From Deltaproteobacteria bacterium (lineage in GTDB: Bacteria > Desulfobacterota > Syntrophobacteria > Syntrophobacterales > Syntrophobacteraceae): 64,000 bases of DNA. Every line of letters begins with the position of its first letter. Position 1 is the first letter of the stretch. Position numbers and translations under genes: made by a program. The notes under the pieces are model-generated. The model saw only the letters and a program-made list of their open reading frames with translations, was not told where the DNA came from and made no database searches. Shown here in pieces: positions 28,821-37,896 of this stretch. Where the stretch lies: assembly GCA_021813685.1 (NCBI GenBank), contig JAKAJS010000115.1, positions 1 to 64,000 on the forward strand, in the 5' to 3' direction.

Positions 28821-29822
28821 ATGAATGCGAAAGAACGGGTGATGTGCGTGCTACAGGGTCAAAAGCCGGATCGAATGCCCTGCTTCGGGGCCAATTCGAC
28901 GGTCACCTACTCCCAGATGGAGAAGGTGAAAGCCTTTTGGCCCCAGGGACACGAAGAGGGCGAGGCGATGGCCAGACAGGCCCTGGCCGCCTATTCGATC
29001 ATGGGCTTCGATGCGGTACGGGTTCCCTTTGACCAGACCTTCGAGGCGCGGGCTCTTGGCTGCAAGATAAAATCCGGGGGAACCGAGGGAATACCGGGAA
29101 TCGAACACCCCCCTCCATACAAGTTGGATGATACGCCCCATTTCCCTTCGGATTTTCTTTCCAGGGGAGTCATTCCGGAGCTTCTCAAGGCGGTGGGGAT
29201 TCTGAAAAAGGAGGTGGGAAACGAGGCGGTCGTGGTGGCCGGGATCATCGGGCCGTTTACAATCGCAGGTTCTCTACTGGACACGGTCCCGCTGCTCAAG
29301 GCTACTTTCAAGGCTCCGGACAAGATCCGGCCGTTTCTGGAAGTAACGACAAAGGCGGCTTCGGCTTTGGGCAGGGCTCTTGTCGAGGCGGGAGCCGACA
29401 TCATCTCCTGCGAAGACATGACGGCCTCTCCGGAACTGATTGCGCCCAAGACCTATCGGGATCTCGAGCTGGAATATCAGACAAGGGTGTTCGAGTCCAT
29501 CTCGGTTCCTTCGATTTTGCACATCTGCGGCAACGTCGATGCCATCGTGGAGTGGATGGGAAAGACCGGGGCAAAGGTCCTGAGCCTCGAGCCCAAGGCC
29601 GATCCGGAGCTCGCACGCCAGAAGTGCGGGCCCGAGATCGTCTTGATGGGAGGAGTGGATACGGCCACCACGCTCTTTATGAAGGATGCCGAGACGGTGA
29701 AGCGGGCGTGTGAGGAGTCGATCGCCAAGGGCATCCAGATCCTTGCGCCCGGGTGCGCGGTGGCACCCGGCACGCCCCCTGAGAACCTTTTGGCGATGGT
29801 GGAGGTGGCAAGCAGACATTAG
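28821..29822 (+). CDS. MtaA/uroporphyrinogen decarboxylase-family methyltransferase
   Basis: 333 aa; 'SILHICGNVDAIVEWMGKTGAKVLSLE' ... 'ILAPGCAVAPGTPPENLLAM' retains HxC-Xn-C zinc site. Confidence 0.88.
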   Translation: MNAKERVMCVLQGQKPDRMPCFGANSTVTYSQMEKVKAFWPQGHEEGEAMARQALAAYSIMGFDAVRVPFDQTFEARALGCKIKSGGTEGIPGIEHPPPYKLDDTPHFPSDFLSRGVIPELLKAVGILKKEVGNEAVVVAGIIGPFTIAGSLLDTVPLLKATFKAPDKIRPFLEVTTKAASALGRALVEAGADIISCEDMTASPELIAPKTYRDLELEYQTRVFESISVPSILHICGNVDAIVEWMGKTGAKVLSLEPKADPELARQKCGPEIVLMGGVDTATTLFMKDAETVKRACEESIAKGIQILAPGCAVAPGTPPENLLAMVEVASRH

Positions 29823-29915
29823 GAAATTCAACCGTGTGCGATCGGCGGGTTTGCCGGAATCGCCTGATGGAAACCCAATGCAACCATTGCAAACAGAAGA
29901 TGAGGAGCGCTGATT

Positions 29916-30662
29916 ATGAAAACGTTGCAAAGCTACGGGAACATCTTCAAACGCTACGATCTGGATACCGAAAAGGCCGGAGTGGCCAGGGACGTATCAA
30001 CGGATGCGGTGTTGCAGGAAATTGCTCGATTCGTTGTAAACGGCGATGACGAGGGGATTTTGCCTGCCGTTCAAAACGCGCTCAAAAGCAAATCGCCCCT
30101 GGAGGTGATAAACGGGGCTCTGATCGCGGGGATGAACGAGGTGAGTCGCCTGTGGGACGAGGGGTCCTACTTTCTGCCCCAGGTAATCCTTTCTTCCGAC
30201 GCGATGAATGTGGGCATTGCCGAGTGTGAAAAGTCGATGGGGAAATCGATGGAAAGAAAGGGCAAGGTGGTCACCCACACCGCCGAGGGAGACATCCACG
30301 ATATCGGCCAGGTGATCGTTAACGCCCTTCTAAACGCCAATGGATTCGAGGTGATAAACCTCGGCGCCGATGTGCCGGTGGACAAGGTCGTTGAGGCGGT
30401 AAAGCAGCACAAGCCGGTGATGGTCACCGGTACGGCTCTCATGACCACCACGATGACCGCCTTTCCCAAGATCGCTCATCAGCTTCAGGCCGCGGGCATT
30501 CAGGTCCCCTTCGTTTGCGGAGGAGGAGCGGTAAGCGAGGAGTACGTGACCAGTTTCGAGCTGGGAATTTGGGGAAAAGAGGCCAGCCAGGCGCCGGGCA
30601 TGGCCGAGGATGCCCTGGCGGGCGAGAAGTGGGCGAGCATGCGCGAGAAATGGAACGGCTAG
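29916..30662 (+). CDS. Corrinoid protein (MtaC-like, B12-binding)
   Basis: 'HTAEGDIHDIGQVIVNALLNANGFEVINLGADVP' DxHxxG motif; 'TGTALMTTTMTA'. Confidence 0.92.
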   Translation: MKTLQSYGNIFKRYDLDTEKAGVARDVSTDAVLQEIARFVVNGDDEGILPAVQNALKSKSPLEVINGALIAGMNEVSRLWDEGSYFLPQVILSSDAMNVGIAECEKSMGKSMERKGKVVTHTAEGDIHDIGQVIVNALLNANGFEVINLGADVPVDKVVEAVKQHKPVMVTGTALMTTTMTAFPKIAHQLQAAGIQVPFVCGGGAVSEEYVTSFELGIWGKEASQAPGMAEDALAGEKWASMREKWNG

Positions 30663-30678
30663 AGGCGGCGGTGTCGGG

Positions 30679-31731
30679 ATGATCGTCGATATTGTTTTCG
30701 GGTTTCTCGGTTCGGGCAAAACCACGTTTATCTCCCGCGTCCTCAGAGAATGGGGCGGTAAGGAAAAGATCGTGGTCCTGGTAAATGAGTTTGGCGAGGT
30801 GGGTATCGATGGCGCTCTTTTGGAACAGCTCGGGGGCGAGGTCGTAGAGATGCCGAGCGGATGCATCTGCTGCACCCTGCAGGCCGATTTCCGATCGCAG
30901 ATGCTCGACATCACGCAGACGATAAACCCCCAGAGAGTGATCATCGAACCCACCGGGGTGGCGACCATCGCGCAGATTCGAAACATCGTCGAAACCCAGC
31001 TCTTCGAGAAGACCATCGAGCGGATCAATTACGTGCTCATCTGTGACGCCACCGGTTTTATGGGCCTCTATAAGGCCAATCCCCGATTCGTTGAATCCCA
31101 GGTGAAAAACGCGCGCGTAGTTCTTGTAAACAAGTGTGACAGGGTGGAGAAGAAAAAGAGTGCGCTTACCCGCAATGCGATCTCGGCGATCAATCCCGAT
31201 GCGACGGTCATCGCCACGGAATTCGGGGCGGTTGACTGGGGCCAGTATCAGCTGGCGCTTTCGGCGGCCCCGGATTCCCGAACCGTCCGGACCGGCCTCG
31301 ACCACCTGCGGGATGCGGGCCCGCAGGATGCCAGACCGGTTCACCTGCACGAGGAGGAAGATGCCCTGGGTTTTGAGTCTTTTGGTCTCCTCTACGGCGA
31401 CCTCACCTTCGATGAGGCGGAGTTGTCCCGTTTTTTCGAACAATTGAGCGGACCGGAGTTGGGCGAGATCGTCAGGGCCAAGGGGCTGTTTCGTACCGAA
31501 AACAGGTCGATGCTCCTGGAGCTGGCCTCGGGGGAATTTTCCTCACAGCCGGTGAGCCCCTGCGGCCAGAGCAGGATTTCGATCATCGGCAGGAATCTGA
31601 ACCGAAAGGAGATCGGGGCCGCCATTGAAAGGTGCCTGGTCGGCGTCCATCCGCAAACCTGCGACGCGCCGGGTGATTCGAACCCAAGTCCCCCTGTGAA
31701 AAAGGGGGATTCAGGGGGAGTTTACCAATAA
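30679..31731 (+). CDS. CobW-like G3E GTPase
   Basis: 'GFLGSGKTTFISRVL', 'VVLVNEFGEVGIDG', 'SGCICCTL', 'NKCDRV'; ATG at 30679. Confidence 0.9.
   Translation: MIVDIVFGFLGSGKTTFISRVLREWGGKEKIVVLVNEFGEVGIDGALLEQLGGEVVEMPSGCICCTLQADFRSQMLDITQTINPQRVIIEPTGVATIAQIRNIVETQLFEKTIERINYVLICDATGFMGLYKANPRFVESQVKNARVVLVNKCDRVEKKKSALTRNAISAINPDATVIATEFGAVDWGQYQLALSAAPDSRTVRTGLDHLRDAGPQDARPVHLHEEEDALGFESFGLLYGDLTFDEAELSRFFEQLSGPELGEIVRAKGLFRTENRSMLLELASGEFSSQPVSPCGQSRISIIGRNLNRKEIGAAIERCLVGVHPQTCDAPGDSNPSPPVKKGDSGGVYQ
31687..31725. repeat. Dispersed-type repeat AAGTCCCCCTGTGAAAAAGGGGGATTCAGGGGGAG
   Basis: CCCCCT-N7-AGGGGG hairpin followed by GATTCAGGGGGA; forms the extreme C-terminus of the CobW ORF (NPSPPVKKGDSGGVYQ). 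Confidence 0.65.
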
Positions 31732-31807
31732 ATCGGATGCAGACTCCTTTGAAAGCCAATGGCGCCTCGATGTGAAGCATGTCCCTTCGGGGAAAGGAGT
31801 TGAGAAA

Positions 31808-32383
31808 ATGGCGGAACAAACCAACCTCAATGAGGCAAAGCAGCCAATAGCCGATCCCTCGACGGTGGGATTGGCCGCGTTTGCCATTGCTCTTTTTACG
31901 CTGAGCTTTCTCAATGCAGGTGTCATCGGGCCAAAGGGAGTGAGCATAATGATCCCGCTCGCCCTGCTTTCCGGCGTCATCCAGATAATCGCGGCCATCT
32001 ACGGTTTCCGGAAAAACGAACTGTTCACCGCGATCGTATTCGGTCTCTACGGAATGTTCTGGATCGTCTATGCTCTTTCGAACCTGGGTGTAGCCCTCAA
32101 ATGGTATGAACTCGACGCGACGGCTCTTCTGCTTTTCATGATTGCCTATGCCATATTCAGCCTCTATGCGTTCGTTGCATCCCTTGCCACCAATGTAGCC
32201 GTAAGCGTCACGGTTTTTTTGCTCTTTGCCGTGTTCGTGCTGGTGTCCATCGGGCTGGCAGGGTTTCCGAGCTTTATCGCAGTGGCGGGCTATGTGGGAA
32301 TTGCCGATGCTCTCATGGCTTTCTATGTCTCGGCGGCGGGTCTGTTGGGCACGCTCTATGGCCGAACCGTCCTGCCGGTGTAG
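31808..32383 (+). CDS. Acetate transporter, GPR1/FUN34/YaaH (SatP) family
   Basis: 'DPSTVGLAAFAIALFTLSFLNAGVI', six hydrophobic segments; ATG at 31808 with GGAAAGGAG RBS. Confidence 0.85.
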   Translation: MAEQTNLNEAKQPIADPSTVGLAAFAIALFTLSFLNAGVIGPKGVSIMIPLALLSGVIQIIAAIYGFRKNELFTAIVFGLYGMFWIVYALSNLGVALKWYELDATALLLFMIAYAIFSLYAFVASLATNVAVSVTVFLLFAVFVLVSIGLAGFPSFIAVAGYVGIADALMAFYVSAAGLLGTLYGRTVLPV

Positions 32384-32402
32384 GCGCAGGAGGTAGTGTC
32401 CA

Positions 32403-33806
32403 TTGAGAAAAGAGGCCCGCGCATCCAAACCCGGGGTGCTGATTGTCGACGATCGCAACCGCACCCTTCACTCTTTGCTGCGCTTCATCTCGCCGGGGGC
32501 CTTCTCGCCCGTGTGGGTCTCCGAGGAAGAGCAGGCGCTCGAGTTGTTGCGAAAAAAGCCCCACAGAGAATGGATTGTCATAATCGATCTCAATTCGTCG
32601 GAAACGGGCGGAGGGGGCTTCTTGCACAAGGCGAGGCGGATCGCCCCCGATGCGGCGATTTTGGTCACCGGCCCCCTGGGCCCCTTTCTGTATAAAGGGG
32701 GCTCGTTTTACGAGTTTTGTGGACCGACGCTAAAAGAGCAGATCGACACGATTCTCTTTGAGATCAGCCATGGTGTGGCGGAAAGGAAAGGGGGGCAAAA
32801 AGACCCTGAGTGCAGGTTTGCACGAAAGGAGCCAAGGGAGCGCTTCGGCGCGATAATCGGTCGAAGCCCGATTCTAAATGGGATCTATGAGCTGATCGAG
32901 AGCATCAAGGGTTCCGGCGCCGCCGTTTTGATCCAGGGCGAAAGCGGTACGGGCAAAGAGCTGGTCGCGAAGACGATTCATGAGACAAGCCTTCGCCGCA
33001 GGGGACCCTTTGTGGCTCTCAACTGCGGCGCCATCCCCGCCGCCTTGATGGAAAGCGAGCTTTTCGGACATGAACGGGGAGCTTTTACGACTGCGCTCTA
33101 CACGAGGAAGGGCAAGTTTGAGATTGCCTGCGGGGGCACTTTGTTTCTCGATGAAATCGGCGCCCTGGACCGGGACCTTCAGGTTTTGCTGCTGCGGGTG
33201 CTCCAGGAAAAGGAGTTCCAGAGGGTGGGCGGAAACTCGACCCACAAAACCGATGTGCGGGTGATCGCTGCGACCAACCAGGACCTGCAGAAAGCCGTGC
33301 AGCTCGATCAGTTCCGCAAGGATCTGTACTATCGCCTCAATGTGGTTCCTATATACCTTCCCCCCTTGCGGGAAAGAAAAGAGGACATCCCTCTGCTCCT
33401 GGAGCATTTCTTTCGAAAAACCGCCGGCGAGCTGCATCGACCCGCCCCCGACGTGTGCGAGGAAGCCCTGGAGGCACTCTTTAACTACGGCTATCCGGGA
33501 AATATCCGGGAGCTGGCCAACATCGTCGAACGGCTCTTCGTCATGTGTCCTCCCGGCCCGGTGAGCCTTGAGGATCTGCCCCCGGAGGTGCGGGAGACGG
33601 CGGGCTTTTCCAATCGGGCCGCAGATCTGTTGAAGGAGCTGCCGGAAGGGGGCATCCCCCTTCAGGTGGTGGAAAAACAGCTGATTCTCAAGACTCTCGA
33701 AAGGACCTCGGGAAACAAGTGCGATGCCGCCAGGATGCTTGGAATCACACGGCGCCTCCTCTACCTGCGCCTTGCTCAATACGGCCTTACCCGGGCGGAT
33801 GTGTAG
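32403..33806 (+). CDS. Sigma54-dependent transcriptional activator (receiver-AAA-HTH) with GAFTTA variant
   Basis: 467 aa; 'GVLIVDDRNR', 'GESGTGKELVAKTIHE', 'FGHERGAFTTALYTRKGKFE', 'GTLFLDEIGALD'; TTG start. Confidence 0.92.
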   Translation: MRKEARASKPGVLIVDDRNRTLHSLLRFISPGAFSPVWVSEEEQALELLRKKPHREWIVIIDLNSSETGGGGFLHKARRIAPDAAILVTGPLGPFLYKGGSFYEFCGPTLKEQIDTILFEISHGVAERKGGQKDPECRFARKEPRERFGAIIGRSPILNGIYELIESIKGSGAAVLIQGESGTGKELVAKTIHETSLRRRGPFVALNCGAIPAALMESELFGHERGAFTTALYTRKGKFEIACGGTLFLDEIGALDRDLQVLLLRVLQEKEFQRVGGNSTHKTDVRVIAATNQDLQKAVQLDQFRKDLYYRLNVVPIYLPPLRERKEDIPLLLEHFFRKTAGELHRPAPDVCEEALEALFNYGYPGNIRELANIVERLFVMCPPGPVSLEDLPPEVRETAGFSNRAADLLKELPEGGIPLQVVEKQLILKTLERTSGNKCDAARMLGITRRLLYLRLAQYGLTRADV

Positions 33807-33809
33807 CCC

Positions 33810-33849
33810 GATGTCACGGTAGAGGCGAGGGTGTCACCGCAGGTTACAC
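33810..33849 (+). promoter_or_regulatory. Upstream activator element, copy 2: GATGTCACGGT...GTGTCAC-CGCAG-GTTACAC
   Basis: Same composite as 28129-28167; 20 vs 21 bp offset between sub-elements. Confidence 0.7.
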
Positions 33850-33929
33850 GGCGGAGGGAAAGGGAAGGGGGCGGGGCCGATAAAGTGTGTAATTGCCACT
33901 GCATACAGAAACGTTTTCGGACGTGGAAG

Positions 33930-33945
33930 TGGCACACGGGTTGCT
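33930..33945 (+). promoter_or_regulatory. Predicted sigma54 promoter of mtaB
   Basis: TGGCACACGGGTTGCT matches TGGCAC(G)-N4-TTGCW with one mismatch at position 7; 45 nt upstream of the mtaB ATG. Confidence 0.85.
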
Positions 33946-33990
33946 CTTCTGGAACTCGAAAGACATCTTAAACCTTATCAGGAGGTCAAC

Positions 33991-35367
33991 ATGGCAAGAC
34001 AACCTGTTACCCAGATGGCGTACAAAAGTGGCGCGGAAATGATGTTCGGGACAGCGAAAAAGCCGGTTACCACCAAGCGGGGCATCGTGATCGGCGGAGG
34101 ATTTGTCCATCCGGAGGTGGTTCCCCATCCGCGGCCGGGAAGCGAGAAGACGATGAAGACGCTTCTGCGCGAATATGAAAGGGCGAACGGGGACGCTCTG
34201 GAAAGAATGGTCATCGTGGGACACCCCACCCTGCAGATCGAAAATGAGCACGTGTTCCAGATGACCCACAATCCGAAGTGGGGCGGAGAGATTGCGGCCC
34301 AGACAGCCAGGCAGATGGACGATTACCTGCAAAAGTACGGGCTGAAGGCCGCCTACCGGTCAACGCCCGCCGACCTGCGAAAACCCGACATGCACCACAT
34401 GCGGGAAAGCGACTACACGCACGAAATCATCGAGTCCTTCAAGGAAGTCTCCAAATATGCAGACATTGTGTCAATAGAGTCCATGGGCGGAAAGGAAATC
34501 TTCGACCACGCCATCATCCGAAACGATATCGCCGGGATACTCTTCGGCATCGGCGTGCTCGGCTCCATCGACATGGAATGGATGTGGAACCAGATCGTCG
34601 CGATCGCTAAGCAGAACAACTGCATTCCGGGCGGCGACACGAACTGCTCCGAGGCCAATACCGCAATGTTTATGGCCGGCGGTTTGATCTCCAAAGACGT
34701 TCCCCACGTGATCGCAGCGCTTTCCCGGGCGATTTCGGCCTCGCGGACCCTGGTTGCCTATGAATGCGGGGCAACGGGGCCCACGAAGGACTGCGCCTAC
34801 GAAGATCCGATCATCAAGGCAATGACGGGCGTTCCCATTTCTTGTGAGGGCAAGGCCAGCGCCTGTGCGCACTCCGACCTTTGCAGCAACCTGATCATGG
34901 CCGTGACCGACCTTTGGAGCAACGAGGCGGTGGAATACCACGATATGTTCGGAGCCACCACGACCTCGGTATTTGCCGAGATCCTGGGCTACGACTGCGC
35001 GATGCTAAACACCGCCATCGAGTTGGGACACCAGGAGGTGCTCAAAGAGGTGCTCGTCAACTCCGATATGTACCGCGACTCTCACAGCCTCATACTGGCT
35101 CCCGACAACGCCTGGGAGATCGGGAACGCGATCGTGCAAAATCGCAGCAAGGGCTTCTATGCAAGTGCCAAGGCCGCGGCGTTGAAAGCCGGCGAGATCA
35201 TTCAGGGAGATTCCAAGATGAAGCTTACCGGAATCGAAAAAACCGCCCTGGACAACGCGATGAACGAATTGCGAAAGCTTCCCGAAAAAGAAGGCGATTT
35301 CATCGATCAGTGCCTGAGCAAGTACAAGAATGTGAAGGGCTTCAATCCGAAATCGTACGGATTGTAG
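33991..35367 (+). CDS. mtaB: Methanol:corrinoid protein methyltransferase MtaB
   Basis: 458 aa; 'GDTNCSEANTAMFMAGG', 'YECGATGPTKDCAYEDPIIKAMTGVPISCEGKASACAHSDLCSNL' typical of MtaB zinc-site region; AGGAGG RBS. Confidence 0.92.
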   Translation: MARQPVTQMAYKSGAEMMFGTAKKPVTTKRGIVIGGGFVHPEVVPHPRPGSEKTMKTLLREYERANGDALERMVIVGHPTLQIENEHVFQMTHNPKWGGEIAAQTARQMDDYLQKYGLKAAYRSTPADLRKPDMHHMRESDYTHEIIESFKEVSKYADIVSIESMGGKEIFDHAIIRNDIAGILFGIGVLGSIDMEWMWNQIVAIAKQNNCIPGGDTNCSEANTAMFMAGGLISKDVPHVIAALSRAISASRTLVAYECGATGPTKDCAYEDPIIKAMTGVPISCEGKASACAHSDLCSNLIMAVTDLWSNEAVEYHDMFGATTTSVFAEILGYDCAMLNTAIELGHQEVLKEVLVNSDMYRDSHSLILAPDNAWEIGNAIVQNRSKGFYASAKAAALKAGEIIQGDSKMKLTGIEKTALDNAMNELRKLPEKEGDFIDQCLSKYKNVKGFNPKSYGL

Positions 35368-35585
35368 TTGGAGTTTGAAACAACTTACGTTATATTGATA
35401 CCTAGGGGGGTAGGGTCGCGGATGGCTTTTCGCTGCCGCCGGTCTTTTACCCCCTTGCTTTTCAGTTTGCCTGCCGCGGATTCTTGCGGCGGGGGAGCTC
35501 TCTCTTTGCATGTCTGGCCCAAGTCGCCGGATCGTTCGCCATCCTCGTGTTTTCCATGCTTTCCGCAGGGCGCTGGAGGAAGGGA

Positions 35586-37274
35586 ATGACGGGATTAGGA
35601 ATTGCTCTGGATCTTGGCACAAGCGGTTTTCGGGGACAGGCGATAGAGCTTGATGCGGAGGGAAAAATCCTCTGCACGGCCGTCACTACCCGTCATCCCT
35701 TCCCCGGGGCCAATGTGATCGACCATCTTCATTTCGCGCTGGAAGTCGGCATCGAGAAGGCCAACCAGGTGATCGTGCACGCGGTCAACAGGGTGCTCGA
35801 CACCCTGCCGGTCGAAAAAGACCGGGTCGTTCGATTGGCCGTATGCGGCAACCCGATTCAGCTGTCGCTTTTTCAAGGGATCGAGATACGGGACCTGGCC
35901 TACGCCGGCAAACGCAAGCTGGAAGCCCTCGGAGTCATCCCCCCGAAAAGAAACGCCAGGATCATAAAGGCGGTGGAAATTCCGGGATTGGCTCTGCCCG
36001 CTCACACCGAGATACTGATCCCTCCCGCGGTTCGCCATGAAATCGGAGCCGATGCCCTGGCAATGATGATCCGTACGAGAATGCTCGAAAAAGACGAGAT
36101 CTCCATCGTAACCGATTACGGCACCAATGCGGAGATGGCCCTCATCGTAGGAGGGGTTGTCTACACGGGATCGACCGCAGCCGGACCCGCCCTGGAGGGC
36201 CAACAGATAGGAGACGGGATTCTGGCCCTTCCCGGTGCGATCTCCGATGTTGTCTTCGAGCCCGACGGGGTTGCCGGCGACGCTGCCAGGGGATGTCTTA
36301 CCGGCGATGACAGACCGCTAAAAGGCAGGCTGAAGACCTTTGTGCTCGACCACGAGATGATGCCTCGCCCGGGGGATACGGTGTACCCCGACTCGGGCCG
36401 GGTAAGCCAGACGGGCCAACTGCGGGCGGTGGGGATCACCGGAACCGGAGTGGTGGCCCTTCTCAGCCAGGGCTTCAAGGCCAGACTCATCCGAATTCCT
36501 CGGATCAATACCCTGGACATGGAGATCCACCTGCCCGACGAGCTCAAGTTCACCGAAAAGGACCTGCTCGAGGCGGGAAAAGCGATCGGCGCCGTTCGGG
36601 CTGGCCACGTGACCCTGTGCAACGAGGCAGGCATCCGGTTGGAGGACATTGAAGTGGCCTACATGTGCGGAGCCTCGGGCACTTATGTCGATGCCCTTAA
36701 GGCGCTGGATGTCGGGATGGTCCCGGCGCGGGTGAAAAAGATCTGCCAGGTGGGAAATACCTCGTTGGCCATGGCGGGAGAGGTGGTAAAAGACGTTGAT
36801 AATCTTTGGAAAATGCAGGATATCGCCGATAATCTGCGCCAGAATCATTGCATGTTCGCAGAATCCAAAGTTTTTGAAAAAGTCTACATCCTGGAACTCT
36901 CCTACTGGACCGAAGGGATGCCCCGGCAGCAGTACCAAAAGTTTCTGACCAAATATGGACTGCCGACGCTGGTCGAACCGGGAGAGGCTCCCGAAGTGAT
37001 AAAAACCGTCGAAAGGGATATCCCCGATTTGGGAGTGATGGGCCTCAAGATCATTCCGGATATCGGGGAGAAAAAAACGATTGCCTTTGAAGGGTGCCTT
37101 GGCGACGCCAAGTGCGTTTTGGAATGTCCGGAGAAGGCTTTGCAGATGAAGCGAAGGGGAGATATTTACGAGATTACCCTCGATATGGCTTTGTGCAACG
37201 GTGTGGCCTGCAGGAGATGCGAAAGAGCCTGCGAGACGAAGGGATTCGATCTCCTTTCCCTTCTCACCTGTTAG
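35586..37274 (+). CDS. RamA-like corrinoid reductive activase (ASKHA domain with C-terminal Fe-S ferredoxin domain)
   Basis: 'GIALDLGTSGFRGQ', 'IVTDYGTNAEMAL', C-terminal 'CLGDAKCVLECPEKAL...CNGVACRRCERACETKG'; ATG at 35586. Confidence 0.85.
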   Translation: MTGLGIALDLGTSGFRGQAIELDAEGKILCTAVTTRHPFPGANVIDHLHFALEVGIEKANQVIVHAVNRVLDTLPVEKDRVVRLAVCGNPIQLSLFQGIEIRDLAYAGKRKLEALGVIPPKRNARIIKAVEIPGLALPAHTEILIPPAVRHEIGADALAMMIRTRMLEKDEISIVTDYGTNAEMALIVGGVVYTGSTAAGPALEGQQIGDGILALPGAISDVVFEPDGVAGDAARGCLTGDDRPLKGRLKTFVLDHEMMPRPGDTVYPDSGRVSQTGQLRAVGITGTGVVALLSQGFKARLIRIPRINTLDMEIHLPDELKFTEKDLLEAGKAIGAVRAGHVTLCNEAGIRLEDIEVAYMCGASGTYVDALKALDVGMVPARVKKICQVGNTSLAMAGEVVKDVDNLWKMQDIADNLRQNHCMFAESKVFEKVYILELSYWTEGMPRQQYQKFLTKYGLPTLVEPGEAPEVIKTVERDIPDLGVMGLKIIPDIGEKKTIAFEGCLGDAKCVLECPEKALQMKRRGDIYEITLDMALCNGVACRRCERACETKGFDLLSLLTC

Positions 37275-37295
37275 TGCTGCCGTGAAAGGGGAAAG

Positions 37296-37889
37296 GTGAT
37301 GCTGGAGAGGCAAAAGATAGATGAATTGATCCTGGAGTCGCTCATGCGTGTCGACGGATTGGTGGAGGCGAAGCCGCTGCGAGATGTGGACCGCGAAAGA
37401 ATCATCGAGCTCGAGCAGGAAGCCGAAGCCAAATCCCTTATGGGACTGGGGAAAGTAATCAATGCCGGAATTTTTCAGGTGCTCGAATGTGACTGGGTCT
37501 ATGTCGCCCTGACGAATATGGATTTTGACTGGAGGGGAGAACCCAACCTGCTTCTGAAAAAAGGAGAGGAAGTAGTGGGCGAGGAGGTCACCGATGAAGA
37601 GGTGATATCCGAGCTTTCAGGCAAAAAGAATGTATGGTTCATGCACAAAAACTTTGTCGTCTATAGAGACAGAATCAGCTTTCCGCGGGATATCATGGAG
37701 AAAATTTGCCATTTTGAAATACCGGGCCATTCCCCGGATTGGTGTGACGCAAACAGGGAAGAGCTCGACTTTGACTGCATCGTGTACGGCTCCCCTTCGG
37801 TCCCCGGCGATATGTTTTTGAAAAATACATACTTTGGTGGAACAGACGATAAAGGATTCGGAACGGTACTGATTGGAGTGAAACTATAG
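37296..37889 (+). CDS. Hypothetical protein
   Basis: 197 aa ORF in operon context between RamA-like and histidine kinase genes; no family recognised. Confidence 0.7.
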   Translation: MMLERQKIDELILESLMRVDGLVEAKPLRDVDRERIIELEQEAEAKSLMGLGKVINAGIFQVLECDWVYVALTNMDFDWRGEPNLLLKKGEEVVGEEVTDEEVISELSGKKNVWFMHKNFVVYRDRISFPRDIMEKICHFEIPGHSPDWCDANREELDFDCIVYGSPSVPGDMFLKNTYFGGTDDKGFGTVLIGVKL

Positions 37890-37896
37890 GATCGAT

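Noticed and set aside
33991-35367. Possible pyrrolysine (in-frame TAG) methyltransferase
   Set aside because: The methyltransferase here is MtaB-type with an uninterrupted frame; no in-frame amber or MttB/MtbB/MtmB features seen.
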